A stretch of 64,000 nucleotides of DNA from assembly GCF_019649055.1 (NCBI RefSeq), contig NW_026570281.1, forward strand, positions 847,754 to 911,753. The letters run 5' to 3'. The notes beneath the pieces were generated by a model. The model was not told the DNA's origin and did no database searches. It saw only the letters and a program-made list of their open reading frames with translations. This DNA comes from Paramacrobiotus metropolitanus. Its lineage: Eukaryota > Tardigrada > Eutardigrada > Parachela > Macrobiotidae. The position numbers and the translations under genes are program-made. Positions 21,440-33,223 of this stretch are shown piece by piece; the stretch's first letter is position 1, and each line of letters begins with the position of its first letter.

Positions 21440-24400
21440 TCATCCCAATTTGGGATACATGGGCAATGTGCCACTCTTCTCATCAGCCGGCACCGTCGAC
21501 GTCGTTGTCACCGTGGATCCCCCCGAGTCATTCCGCATTCGTTTGGCCGTCTGCCAGTCCTCGAACATCACTTTGCCGGTGTTCTTGGCAGCCTTCTTGG
21601 CCACGCCCTTCACACCCAGATTGCGCAGGGTCAGCCCGGTCATGACGACGTTACCGCCAGCATATACGGCGTCTGCGGCGCTCTCCCCGTACTTCAGGTG
21701 AACAATCTGTACGCTCTCGTCGATGATGCCGGCGGCCAACAGTTTCGCTGCGTTGTCCAGCGCTACGTAAACCATGGCGGCACCCTGCACAGCGCATCCG
21801 CCCACTTCGTACGCCGTGTCCATTTTGGAGTAGCCAGACTCGTCCGCTTTCGACCAGGATTTCGGGACGGCCTTCTCGATGCTGGCGGTCAGTTTAGGAG
21901 CTGGAAAAAGACATAGACTTGCGTTAGAAATCGCCCAGTAGCGATAATTTCAGCGTTCTATGCGAAAAAGTATTTAAATCAAAACATTGCCAGATTTGCG
22001 GTCATTTGATCATGCAATTTGCCAAATTGCCATTGACAGCAAAACAGACGTTGATCAAGTGTACAGAAACTTAAACAAGAAAAGCTAAAAAAGTACCAGA
22101 GCTAACAGTAAGAAGTCATGAAATTAACGGAAAAAGCCAGTTATGTACATATCCCATTTTGCACGGCAAGACTACAAATTTTTTAAAAATGCAAAGGCTG
22201 ATTTAAAATGATTCAAACATAAATACCAGCATCAGTGAATAAAAACTTGAAATACGTGTACCGTCATTTCAGTTTTGATCAATTTATTACATTTTACTAT
22301 TTTGACTATTGAGAAGATTCTTACCCAAGTAACGCGCAATGACCATACTAACATGTCCCACTTGCTTGACGGCCTTCTTGCTGATTTTATACGACCAACC
22401 CGAGGCCACCCGGGCAAATTTAACGCTCTTTCGCAACACTGGATTGGCGATAAGCGGCTGGCCATTTTGATCAATCTTTCCCTTGACCGACACTGCATGC
22501 TCACGGACAAAATTGTGAATCTTGTCCGATCCGGTATGAATGCCCCACACCACCAATTCAGCGCCATCCAGGATCTTTTTGGAGATACTGCTGCGGTAGG
22601 TGGTGTCCTGACCGCGGGCCGCCGCTTCCGTCTCCAGCTCTGCGGCATTCTCGCGCTTCAGCGTGGCCACTTTCTCTTCCGGCACGGCTTCCGCCACCTC
22701 CTGGATAACGCGCGACTCCTTCATTGCCGTCAACTGGTTCATGAGGTCACGGAAATGGTTCTTTGTCTCCTCCGAGATGGACCGGCCCAGGATAATGCCT
22801 ACGCAGGCGCCCTCCACGTCGCTTCTACAAATAACAAACAACTGTTCAATGCAATTGTCAAACATTTATTTTCTAATTGCTGATACCATGTTAACAGCTC
22901 ACTGGCTGTACTTAAAAAGCGGTCATGTTCTTAGTAATTATGAATCGTTTTTCGAACTTTTTCTTTTTGACTTTTTCAGCACTTTTATAAGTTTCCCTCC
23001 GAGCCATTCTTACAAATTTTTCAGGATCCTTCTAAAATTTCGAATTATTTTTACAAGATATTGCTGACGTATGCACTAACAGTACAGTGACATACTCCAA
23101 TAAACTGCACCAGAAATGAACTCACATTTATATCAGAAACTGTGAATTCTTCTACACGTTTCTGCTATGAATCACTGGCGATGATTAACATGAAAAACGA
23201 ACTTGAACTGCTCAGAAAACAGTGACTATCGCTAGCGCATCATTTCACTGTGCTGATCAGCATCTAAATTTTCTGAAAAAAACAGTATCAGGCGTGTCAA
23301 ATGCGAATTATAAAATCAACTAACAAAATATTTATATAAAGACAACGAAATCGAGCAGAAATATGCCATACTTTTCCAAACAAAATCCTTACCAACCACG
23401 ATTTCTAAATTTGCCGTCGGCCATACTACATTCTACTTGATAAAATTAAAAATAAAACAATTAATATTCATTAATTAATACCATGTATATATTAATAATT
23501 AATCTATAAAAACATATAGGAGGATGAATTGCAGCAATTTGTCGATCAATTTTAACTAAGCTTCAGAATTCCCGTGTCTTACAATACTTAAAGTTTTTAT
23601 ATTGGTATTGTACGTGAGTTTAATATTGACTTGTGAGTATGTAGTATACAATACTATGTAGTACATAGTATGTACTACTTGTACATACTCAAGTACGAAA
23701 ACTCCTGGAGTTTTTAGCACCATATTTGCACTTACGATAAATCGGGCAGCATGTAGGCACCGTAATCGGCATGTACCGAGGGTGAACCGCCAGGGAGCAA
23801 AGGATATACCCAGGTGCCCACTTGCAGGAAGGTCGTACAGTTCGGAACGCCGTTAGGCGGCGGATGTTCCAAGCGCAGAATTTTCAATGATGCCGGATAA
23901 CTAGGAGCGCTGACGTGTCCTTCCGGTGACACGAAGAAGATCTGCACATCGTCCGGAATGCAGAACACCTAAATGCCAGACAATTTTAAAGGATGAACAT
24001 AACAAACACTTTCGAAATACACTACTTATATTACTCGTTTTTCGAAAAAGAGTACAGTTATATCAATGATTAGTATGTCTCATAAAATTACAATGATTGA
24101 CAGAAGATTAATTTTAAACATGAGAATTAGATAAACAAGAAATTCTTCAGTTTTCAATTGGTCAACAAGAGAACGGCAAAATGTGAACAAACTGAATTAA
24201 GGTTAACAGTCGCAATGATCACGCTAAAATTATGGCTACTTCGAAGTATAAACCCATGCAATTTCATCAAATTACTACCTACTTATATAAAATCAAACTA
24301 AAATACGAGTATGAAGTAAGAATGGAAACAACAAGCTAACCCTAAACACACCTCCGTGGCGTTCTCAACGGGGGTGGTGGCCTCATTGCCCCCTTTCTCG

Positions 24401-24822
24401 AACGGACCGCCTTCCGTCAAAAATTCATCCTGCAGCTGCATCTCGGAGTAGCTAGGAGGGCTGGTGTTCTTAAGATTTTGCGCAAACTGCTTCAGTGAGG
24501 CGTCGTCCACCTCCTCCGTGGAACGCAGATACGACAGCCGATCGTCCAGTACTTTGCGGATCCGGCGCATCTTCTCCTGCATATTGCGCGCCCGATCCCA
24601 CGCGGGGCCAGCGCAGAACGTCTGATCGCAGCGCACACTGAGCGCCTGCTCCATCTGGCGCAAGCCCTCGTCGTAGTGCGGAATGGCCTCCTTGTGCTGA
24701 CCAGATTCCTCCAAGGTCAGCCCCTGGGCGATCTTCACGTACGCCGCATCGTGCCCACTACGGATGCGATCAAGATCGCGGGCGGATGCGGGATCCTGGT
24801 CGTGGACGCGTTGCGCTTCCAT
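21440..24822 (-). CDS. SPART: Spartin (MIT and senescence domains)
   Basis: Four exons (24822-24352, 23968-23736, 22824-22325, 21900-21440) encode 554 residues, shorter than human spartin (666), mainly in the linkers. Residues ~18-100 form an MIT helical bundle (AYVKIAQGLTLEESGQHKEA, MQEKMRRIRKVLDDRL), which in the family binds ESCRT-III. A PPSY motif at 122-125 matches the PPxY that recruits NEDD4-type ubiquitin ligases. The C-terminal half is the plant-related senescence domain (SSISKKILDGAELVVWGI, DTAYEVGGCAVQGAAMVYVALD). Spartin acts at lipid droplets, endosomes and the cytokinetic midbody. The start at 24822 puts MIT at the usual distance; the frame is open upstream only from TTG. The intron 22825-23735 is the longest. 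A palindromic GTAC-rich run lies at its start. The gene is divergent from NIFK. Confidence 0.92.
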
Positions 24823-25571
24823 CGATATGTTGGGGCGGTCAACGACAAATCTCAAATTCGCTCTTACCCACGCTGATTTGCCTTCACTCGCTTCTGGATA
24901 ACTTAGGTGAGTAGTTTTACCAAAACAACCAAATCAAAACTGCAAATTTCTAAAGCAGATAATTTTAATTTCAACTCACACGATCAGAAAGAAAATCGTT
25001 TGCTCACGAATGAACTGGTTTTTATAACAAGTTCTCGTGCTTCCGCTGTTGTGGCTGCAGGACGGGAATAACCCAAAATAAGCAAAGTAGCCAATCGCGG
25101 TGCAGTGCTTGGATTAATCACCGCTGAGTAAGACCGAAGTTACTACAAAGACTCGCCGTCGTCTGCGGTAGTACAACGTCATGAGCCATAGTGCGCAGTC
25201 CATTCACAAATTCATTCACCGCTTCGCGGTATAAATGTTTCACTAATCTTTCACTAGTCGAAAGGTCAACCGCCCTGGTGCTGCTTTTTCCTGTAGCATT
25301 CGGTCTCAACCGAAACTCACCACGCGTGGCAATTTTACTATGTAAACGTACAAGTGCAAGAAATAATGAGGCGGTGTTAGTCAAGAGAGCTGTTCTGTAT
25401 CACTTGCGTAAATCTTATTTTTGCGAACACAGAACACTTGCCATTTTTTGCTTTTTTCGAGTTTTACTTGTGGATTGTGATTTCTTCTTTTTGAATTTAG
25501 AATTAGATAATTTAGGAGTTTACCCGTTACACCGTTGTAGAGCTCTAAACTCTCGCTTTCTTCCTTATATC
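24823..25571. promoter_or_regulatory. Divergent promoter region of SPART and NIFK
   Basis: About 750 bases lie between the two start codons. The long plus-strand ORF that covers its right half begins without an ATG and runs into the NIFK coding frame, so it is leader sequence read in frame and not extra protein. No TATA box or clear motif was recognised. Confidence 0.4.
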
Positions 25572-26868
25572 ATGGATTCCGACAATGAATCTGAAATTTC
25601 CATCAACTCCAGTTCCACGGCCGAAGACAAGGACGACGTACAGTCACTGCAGTGGCCGACGAAAGCCAGCGTCGATCAGATCGCGCTGGACCCAAAAAAT
25701 CAGTCTGAATTCGAGAAATTCGTCAAGAAGAAGCACGAACAGGTTGCTCCGACATTCACCTGACTAAGCGTTTGTGCTTGATACATTTCGGCATTTTGCA
25801 CAGATAAAACGTGATCAGGAAACCCAGCCGGGAGTGATCTATCTGGGTCATGTGCCCTACGGATTCGCTGAGGAGCCGCTACGCAAGTTCTTCTCACAGT
25901 TCGGCAAGATCACCCGACTGAAGTTGTCGCGGAGTAAAAAGGTGAGTAACTATACAGCGCTGGTATATATTAGGAGAAAGGTTTTTGCATTCCATGTTGT
26001 TTGTGTTGCAGACTGGTCAGAGTAAAGGCTATGGATTTATTGAATTTGAACACGGTGAAGTGGCCAAAATTGCCGCGGATTCGATGAATAATTACCTGAT
26101 GTATGAAAAATTATTCAAATGTAAGTGCCGCATTCAGGACCACATTCAGCACTCGATTGCGGCTGCAGAATTTCGATATTTTTTTTTGCGAAATCGGATG
26201 CTTTTTTAGTATTTTGTTATTTGCCATTTTTTAAAAAAATAATTATTGAGAATGCCGAAGAATTTTATCACTTTATGGGATAATTGTCTGTATTCAACGC
26301 TTTTTCAACATTTTTATTTTTTTCGCTAAGGTTTTTCACCGTTATCCTCCGTTTTGATTTCCATTTGTAAATTATGTGACTGTGTTTCCTTTTAATTTTG
26401 GATAAAGCGATCTTATGCTTGTATAGATTAGCGTGAGTTCTGGTTATTTTTTCTGATTGGTCACTAAAGTACTGGCAGAAAACTGGAAATGATTCTGATG
26501 ATCGCTTCTGATGGAGTAATCTGTTAGACCGTTTTGCCGTAGAATTTTTACTTGTGATAAGCATTACAATTCTAAATGCTGAGTACTATATAATGCGCCA
26601 CATTTAATCGATCATAAAAATTGCAGGTAAGTACATTCCTCCGGAGAAAGTTCACAAAGACACCTTTAAGCACTGCCATCGCCGGTTTCGACTGCCGCGG
26701 AATAACGCTCGTGCCCGTTACGAGCACAATCGCAACATTACCGACGAACAGCACAGCAAGCGAATGGCGCGGCTGGAGAAAAAGCTGAAGAAGAAACAGG
26801 GGCGATTGGCCAAGATGGGACTTAGCTACGACATGCCGATCTCTTTACAACCCCCACCACCTTCGTAG
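25572..26868 (+). CDS. NIFK: Nucleolar RRM protein NIFK / Nop15-like
   Basis: Four exons (25572-25742, 25804-25941, 26012-26120, 26627-26868) encode 219 residues, closer in size to yeast Nop15 (220) than to human NIFK (293). An acidic N terminus ([13 protein letters not shown]) precedes one RRM with RNP2 VIYLGHVP at 68-75 and RNP1 KGYGFIEF at 108-115. After it come the family-typical [10 protein letters not shown] block and a basic tail ([17 protein letters not shown]). The long C-terminal region by which human NIFK contacts the Ki-67 FHA domain seems missing. The family binds ITS2 pre-rRNA in the nucleolus and is needed for 60S maturation. The intron 26121-26626 is plain AT-rich sequence. 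Its stop lies 59 bases from the HSCB stop, so the two 3' UTRs must overlap. Confidence 0.88.
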
Positions 26869-26927
26869 CACAGCTGCCCGTTTGCAGTAAACCGTAAATC
26901 TTAAAAATGTCTTATTTTCTGCAACGG

Positions 26928-28177
26928 TTAACGGACGACACCCAGTTCGAGCTCTATTAGGCGTATCTTTTCCTCGATAGTGGCATAGTACTTCATTTGA
27001 GACAAGAGACGCTGCGCGTCTTCAAGTTGGTTGGTCTGAAAAGCGCTGCTAACGTCGTTGATTAAAGCGGAGAGTTTGGCGTCGTTGGCGGTTTTGATGG
27101 CGTTGAGACGGGCGGGGTCCGTGGTTTGAGAGAGCTCCTCATTGATCTCGTAGATTTCTAGGAGATGATCGCTAGCCATATCCAGCTTGTCCTCAGCGAG
27201 AGGAATCTTTTTCACTTCTAAAAGGTGCAGACCGCGGGTATGGGGGTTGAGCAGCGCGCGGTACGCTTGATTGATTAAACGGCTGCGCTCTTCACTAAAA
27301 AAACAAACCACCATTATCAGTCTACAAAACAATCGATTATCAAACGTAAGTAGGAAGAAAAAACACATAAATTCAAATTTAAGCTCACTTTTAAACCCAC
27401 CAAAACTTCAACGAGAAAAACTAATACGAGTACAGTACTGCTGAAAAGAGATCAAAATGAACGATGAAGGTGGTCACCAGTCAGTAAAATGCCAATGCAC
27501 AAATCAAAATACAATTTGACAATAAGTAAGTAACAAAATCATTCACTTCATAAGTAAGTAATTAAAGGATGACCAATGAAACGGTCCAACGAAGAAACAA
27601 AAATCAAATTAACCACAAACGATACTTTACAGAAATGTGCAACTGAATGATAATACGAGGAGTTATTTATTAAAATTAAGTACAATTTGCAAAAGAAGCT
27701 CCTGAATATAAAACAAAACGTAAAAACTGAAATCTATAAAACTCCTGCAAGAAATTGAAGGCATTCACTCGGAAATCGAACGCAAAAGTATAACACAGAA
27801 GTTCCACAATGAAACGATAGTTGGGATATTGCAACCATTACGATTTTGTAATTTAATAATTAATTACAAGTTTCATAACAAAGACTATTGCGGCACCTCT
27901 CATTCTTCTCCGAGCCTGCTTTGTGGTAGAAGCGATCAGGGTGATTTTTCTGTACTAATTCCCGATAGCGCTTAACTAACTGATCGGACGGCACATCGTA
28001 CGACACGGGAAAGCCCAGAACTTCGAAGAAATTCTTCTCGGCCAAACACACGGCCGCGCATCGAATGAAGCGATAACCATCGAGAAATCCGGGAAGATCA
28101 AGCTGGCGCCAACTGCGAAGGAAGCTGCAGAATCCCTGCACGACGACGGTGCTGCGAAGCGTTCGCAGAGACTGCAT
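26928..28177 (-). CDS. HSCB: Iron-sulfur cluster co-chaperone HSCB (Jac1/HscB)
   Basis: Two exons (28177-27897 and 27294-26928) encode 215 residues. The N terminus is rich in Arg, Ser and hydrophobics, as expected for a mitochondrial presequence. A J domain follows (FFEVLGFPVSYDVPSDQLVK) with HPD at 79-81. The C-terminal three-helix domain that binds ISCU is clear (NQAYRALLNPHTRGLHLLE, DVSSAFQTNQLEDAQRLL, YATIEEKIRLIE). HSCB delivers ISCU to mitochondrial HSP70 (HSPA9) for Fe-S cluster transfer. Human HSCB has a paired CxxC zinc module before the J domain. Here only CAAVC is present, so that module appears absent, as in fungal Jac1. The single intron (27295-27896) holds nothing recognised. 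Confidence 0.93.
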
Positions 28178-28920
28178 AGTGCGCAATGAAGGAATCTTAC
28201 GGTTAGATGCAGACCTGAAGATCAGATGGGAAACACAGTACCATGCCGATTAATTAATAATCTCAAAACAATGCGACCAGCTGGATTGAGCAATTTCGTA
28301 ATCATTCGGTTAAACTGACAGCAAAAAAATTTCGACTACTCAATCAGCTGATTTCTGATCTTCGAAGTACTGTACTGCAGTACGTACTCCGTGACGGTAC
28401 TCGTACGTACAGTCTTAGATCAGTTGCTCGGGCCTTCTGCAAACCACTATAGGTAACCTGATTCGTTATTACAAAACAAAAATAAATAGCAAACATTTAT
28501 AGTATACGTAAAACTTTTAAGGCACTGAAGTTGACTAAACAATCCAGTCCAAGCTCCAGATTTGATAAAACAAGACAAGGTCGCAATTTCTCAATTTCGC
28601 TTTTTCTATTCCCTGAAGTCACAATTTACTGCATAAGTTGCGTCCCCCCTACTGGTCGCAGTTAAAGTACAGAATGACTCGCTTTCGCTGGTGATCGGAA
28701 TGTGATTGAAATCATTGAATAGTGCATTAGCGCTGCAACTTGTATGTGTACAAATCACGCATACATACATACAACTAAGACGTTTTCGCAATTGCCATTG
28801 GCTGGCCCGGCCTACTTTTGCCTACTTGTATAGATGTATGCGTGATTTGTACACATACAAGTAAGAAACGCACATGCACTAATATATGCATTGAATCGAT
28901 CAATTTTTCTTGCATTTCAT
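28178..28920. other. Upstream region of HSCB
   Basis: AT-rich non-coding DNA holding the presumed HSCB promoter. A run of alternating GTAC-type palindromes lies around 28373-28413, and an inverted repeat at 28738-28862 is listed separately. No ORF with protein-like content was seen. Confidence 0.5.
28738..28862. repeat. 29-bp perfect inverted repeat
   Basis: The arm at 28738-28766 (ACTTGTATGTGTACAAATCACG and onward) recurs exactly inverted at 28834-28862, separated by 67 bases. The fold is stable as a hairpin. It may be a very short foldback element next to the larger one at 28923. No target duplication was recognised. Confidence 0.7.
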
Positions 28921-28922
28921 TA

Positions 28923-29609
28923 GTACTACTCGAAATGCACTTCAAATGCGTTCTGTAAGATACAGAGCCGGGAGTTCTATAAAAGTGAATCTACCAATGG
29001 TACAGCGCTAAATCTTATAGAGCGTTACAGAGCTACGAGACCACGGTTTCTAAAAGCGCCCATTTACCGTAGCTGAATTGGTCAACGATTTATTTATTTT
29101 CCACAACAATTTTGTGGCCGTTTCCTTTCTGTTTTTCTGGCGATTTAAGTTTTGTTAAGTTAAGAAATCAAACGACTGATGAAAAAGCGAAAGGCAATTG
29201 CAAATTTACACGTAAAGTACGCCGAGGTATTCCTCGCGCTGACGACTCTGGCGAAGCTGCCTGTTGCCATCGATACAAATCAAACATGCACAGTCGGAGG
29301 CAGCTAAAATCAGTGAACAAAGCAGAACAGGAATGTTGGTTCGATAGAAACAATAATTACACCCTCAAAAACTTGAAAATTAAAAACATAACTTTAGACG
29401 TACAGCGAACCGTGCATCCACATCAAAAAATAAATTTGACCTAGCAAGAAATGCGAGTTCTGTATCGTAACGGAGCCAGGAGAGTTCCTTTTAGATACAG
29501 AGCACTTTAACTCGGCCGTCCAATCAGAGGTAGGGGTGTGATCGAAACGTTACAGAACTTCCGGCTCTGTATCGTACAGAACGCATTTAAAGTGCGTTTC
29601 GAGTAGTAC
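28923..29609. mobile_element. TA-flanked MITE with ~56-bp terminal inverted repeats
   Basis: The ends begin GTACTACTCGAAATGCACTT and match each other inverted over about 56 bases with about four differences. The element is 687 bp and is bounded by TA on both sides (28921-28922 and 29610-29611), as for Tc1/mariner-type insertions. Inside, related pieces (GATACAGAGC, GTTACAGA) repeat. It encodes no transposase. It sits in the shared upstream region of HSCB and WDR83OS, ending about 170 bases before the WDR83OS start. Confidence 0.75.
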
Positions 29610-29779
29610 TAATACAGTATTATTTTTATAGGATTTTGGCAAATACAGATATGTACGAGTATTGGCTATGGATATGATTTATGTAGCTTAAAGTTTTCAT
29701 TTTGGAATTTTGTTCATACTTTTCAGCATATTTATCAGTGGTCATTCTATCAAGATTTGTTTGTGGCAGCTACGTAATA

Positions 29780-30891
29780 ATGCCCGTGCCAAATAGCATA
29801 ACTTTTCCCAAACCCGAAGGCGACGTGCGGAGACCCAACAAGATCAAACGGTACGCGCATGTGTTTTGTTTGTAAATGTTTTCCTCGTTAAGTACGGTAT
29901 ATGAACTTGTTATAGTATCTGGGCCTGCAAATACATGATGGTAATTATGTAGGTTTATGATTTACCATCGCAGTATAGTTTGACCCTGTTCTGTCCTTTA
30001 TTTCCGCGAATATGCAAAGGCAGGTTTCCGAATTAGACTGCTTCCATTGTTGCACCTCTATAAGGATCATTTAGCAGAATAAGAGTATCTTGCCACTAGC
30101 CCTAGATTATTGGAAGGGATGAGCATACATCGCTAAGGTTTTTGTTTGCAGATACAAGCCCGACTTGACAATTGTGCCCTACGACGACTTTATCACAGGT
30201 CTGCCCGAGTACCCGTGATTTTTTCCTCTTGACTGTTTTTCCACTTATTTCTTTAATTTGCAGATATTATGAATATTTTGGGGATGGGTTTAAGTATGGC
30301 TGGACTGATGGGACGGGTAAGAATGAGAATAAAAACATGAGGCCATGCCATAGAATGTCTCATTGATTTAAGTGGTTTATAAAGTACGGTGTTAACTAGA
30401 GCTTATACCGATTTCACTCTTCTCGCTGACACAATGCGTGCGCGTCTCATTGGAAATTTGGAACCAAACCGTATTTTATGCTTGTTTCAGATCAAACTGT
30501 GTGCATGGCTGGCGCTGTTCTGCTCTCTCATCGGTTTCGCCAACGCTCGCAGTCCCGGTCGCAATGCCTCCTTTGACGATTCCAAACAAGTACTCAGCAG
30601 CTTTATGTAAGAATTACTTGTCACTTGTTTGTGCATTTATTAATTTTATTACTCTATAAAGTTACCTGTTTCCAGAGTTTCTAAGTGTTTATAAGAAAAT
30701 ACCGATTTTTTTCCATTGTGTGCCAGAAAAAGGGTTGTAGTATAATAATACTCTTAACAAGAGATATTACCTAGTTAAAAAGGGATTGGCACGGTGAAAT
30801 AATAAATGTACCGGTCTGCAGGTTATCTATTTCGGCGCTGGTGATGTCATACCTACAAAATCCCTTCCCTTTGACGGCCAGCTGGGGCTGA
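29780..30891 (+). CDS. WDR83OS: PAT complex subunit Asterix
   Basis: Five exons (29780-29850, 30152-30198, 30264-30316, 30491-30606, 30822-30891) encode 118 residues (human 106). The family is unmistakable: RRPNKIKRYKP at the N terminus, MNILGMGLSMAGLMG as the first membrane helix, KLCAWLALFCSLIGFANAR, then a serine-rich loop and LSSFMLSISALVMSYLQNP with the terminal PF.LTASWG. Asterix pairs with CCDC47 in the ER membrane and shields polar transmembrane segments of multipass proteins as they are inserted at the translocon. The loop after FANAR is several residues longer than in human. All joins keep phase. The last intron is 215 nt. Confidence 0.95.
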
Positions 30892-31865
30892 GGCCCGAAT
30901 CAAGCGTCGGATTACATTATGCCAGGGAATTACTTATTGGCTTTTTTCCGTAGGGTATTGCCATAATGTTCAGTCGCTGATTGAAAAACAAATGTTTTTC
31001 TATTGCATAATTCAAAATATTGTGTTAAATAAGATTGCTAAGTTAATGAAATGAACAAGCATCGAAAACTTGGAACAGTCGAGCGTTCGCAGTTCGCACC
31101 CGTATCTCAGTATCTGTATGTTTTATCATGTAGTGTTCTGTTTCTTTTTGTAAATACATACTTATCGTTAATTACTTATGGTTAAACGAGCACTTTACGC
31201 AGAATCTGAAATGTGGCGGAAGCAAGGTTGAGATATGTTAGCTGTTGCAACCGAGGTCATGCGAGGTGAGATTTCGCAAGCTGGGTACAAGCTCGTACAT
31301 TTTCCGAACTGTACGTTCCCGAAAAACCGTAATTTCCCATGGCCATAAGTACGAGTAGAATTAATGGTAATACCGGGTTTGTTTTACAAATTATGTGCTT
31401 ATATAGTTATGCAACTTAAGCCTATATCGGTGATAAAATACAGTATCTTCACTGCTGTTGTCCGGCTGGACGGGGGACACCGCCAGGTTTAGCAGTAAGA
31501 AAAAGCCTACAGGCCAAGCGCCAAGGGCGGCAGTTGTTAGTAATCTTACACTGGCCTGTGCTAAGGTAAAGTTTCATATTTTTGGCATTCGTTGTGTGAC
31601 TCGTCTGTTAGGAATGCGATCGCTTTTAAACCACGACCAGTGGCAAAGCAGACAGAAATAATTTAAAATCGCTTGTTGCTGGCAGTCAGCTCAACAGTCA
31701 ACATCAGTGATTTTCTCAAGGTGCTCTCGCTCTACTTTTCCTTAACTCTGTTGTCCAAACGAAAATCTGGGCAGCTGCAGTTTTGGATTTATCCTGCAAC
31801 AATATACGCGTGCAGATCAACATTCTTTTCCTTGGTTACGTTCCTCAATCAGCTGATCATAAAAA
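30892..31865. other. Intergenic region between WDR83OS and CTR transporter
   Basis: About 970 bases holding the WDR83OS 3' UTR and the presumed promoter of the copper transporter. Short open frames at 31458-31661 and 31673-32053 lack protein-like features. No repeat or motif stands out. Confidence 0.55.
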
Positions 31866-32321
31866 ATGGACATGATGCCCATGTATTTCACCCTGGACTA
31901 TCCCGCACACATCCTCTTCAAGCCCTGGTCGCCGCAGACCACGGGGGAGATGGTGGGCGCCTGCGTGGCCATCTTCATCATCGCATTCTGCTTCGAAGCG
32001 CTGAAACTCTTCCGTCGTGTCTTGTTCATCTGGGACGCCCGTCGACAGCGTGATGACTTTTCCTCGCCTGCGGCTCCCGCGGGGGAGGTGGTCGTGGTGA
32101 CACCCCGTTGGCGCGGGATGTTCCGTCCCATGCACGTGTTGCAGACGGTGCTGACGGGAGTGCAGTTTGTGCTGGGCTACTTCCTCATGCTGGCCGCGAT
32201 GACGTTCAGTGTGTGGCTGTTTGTGGCTATGATCGCTGGGACGATGGTGGGCTACTTTGCCTTCCAGTGGTATCCTGCAGCGCCCGGATATTTCCCTCTG
32301 CAGAACGAGCATTGCCATTGA
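31866..32321 (+). CDS. CTR-family copper transporter, paralogue A, intronless
   Basis: A single open frame of 151 residues. The short N terminus has a methionine cluster (MDMMPMYF) but few histidines. Three transmembrane helices follow: the first near 28-48 (MVGACVAIFIIAFCFEALKL), then a cytosolic loop with a basic stretch, the second with the MxxxM copper selectivity motif (YFLMLAAMTF), and the third with GTMVGYF, a GxxxG-type packing motif. The protein ends NEHCH, matching the C-terminal HCH copper-handoff motif of CTR1. Family members trimerise and move Cu(I) across the plasma or endosomal membrane. The short, His-poor N terminus is more like CTR2. It is a paralogue of the gene at 38638-39192. 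Confidence 0.9.
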   Translation: MDMMPMYFTLDYPAHILFKPWSPQTTGEMVGACVAIFIIAFCFEALKLFRRVLFIWDARRQRDDFSSPAAPAGEVVVVTPRWRGMFRPMHVLQTVLTGVQFVLGYFLMLAAMTFSVWLFVAMIAGTMVGYFAFQWYPAAPGYFPLQNEHCH

Positions 32322-33223
32322 TTTCCGGTGGAAAATTTATTTTGGACAAAAAAACTCCCAGTGTTCACTTTGTGCATTGTACCTGCAAATTTTTCAAGGT
32401 GACTTTTTTCTAATCGGCTGGTTTATTCGCGTAATTATCATTGTATATGATTTCCTTGTTCTTATTAACGTCTGTGATAGCTCGCTTTCTGCAGTCTGTA
32501 ATGATTAATGAATATGAATTGTTTGCACAACACGCCTAGCAAGTGTATTGACAAACACGTTCCGTCTCGAACAATGATTAATCTGCTATGCGTCGGTGAT
32601 TTTGTGTACCACTACCGACTGAACTGGTTTCCGCTGCAGCCTCCCAGCTTTTTGCATTTGATATAATCTTGAACGACAAGCGAATACTAACGGAAGATTC
32701 ATGCTTGCTGCCGCAAATTGTTTATGACATCTTCAGATCATTTCCATATTTCTGATTAGAATAAACTAATTTTTTTTTAAATTTTAAGTTCAACATGATG
32801 AACCGTGTGTGGAAGAAGAAAGTTTATATTAAACTTTAGAGTCCCTTTTATTTTCGATACGCATTGCACAGTTGCCATTGTTCATGCGAAATCAGACGTG
32901 TTACGCATTTCGTTGTTTGCAAACTTTTCATAAGCGATGTTTCCTTTGCAATTTTCGCGTACATTTGTTTCTATCACCTTAGGTGAAACGTTGGTTACAT
33001 GTACGACAAAACGCTTGCAAAAACTCTTCTGAAAAAATTAAGTTCTCACAAAACATCTGCAAGTCATGTCCTACAGTACTCATGTCGTCAATATCGTATA
33101 CAAAATTCATCACAATAAAGCATGAAAAGAAAACATGGGAGATACCACAATCAACACCCTCCACGAAAGGAAAATATTGATCGGTACCAAACCGCCGACT
33201 CAACATTTTCGCTGTTCCCACCT
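32322..33223. other. Convergent 3' ends of the CTR transporter and CDK7
   Basis: About 900 bases of AT-rich sequence. An AATAAA at about 32760 could end the plus-strand transcript, and a TTTATT near 32847 could serve the minus strand. No ORF of note was seen. Confidence 0.5.

Noticed and set aside
22275-22883. Long plus-strand ORF of about 200 residues
   Set aside because: It is antisense to spartin exon 3 and has no domain; the minus strand matches spartin strongly.
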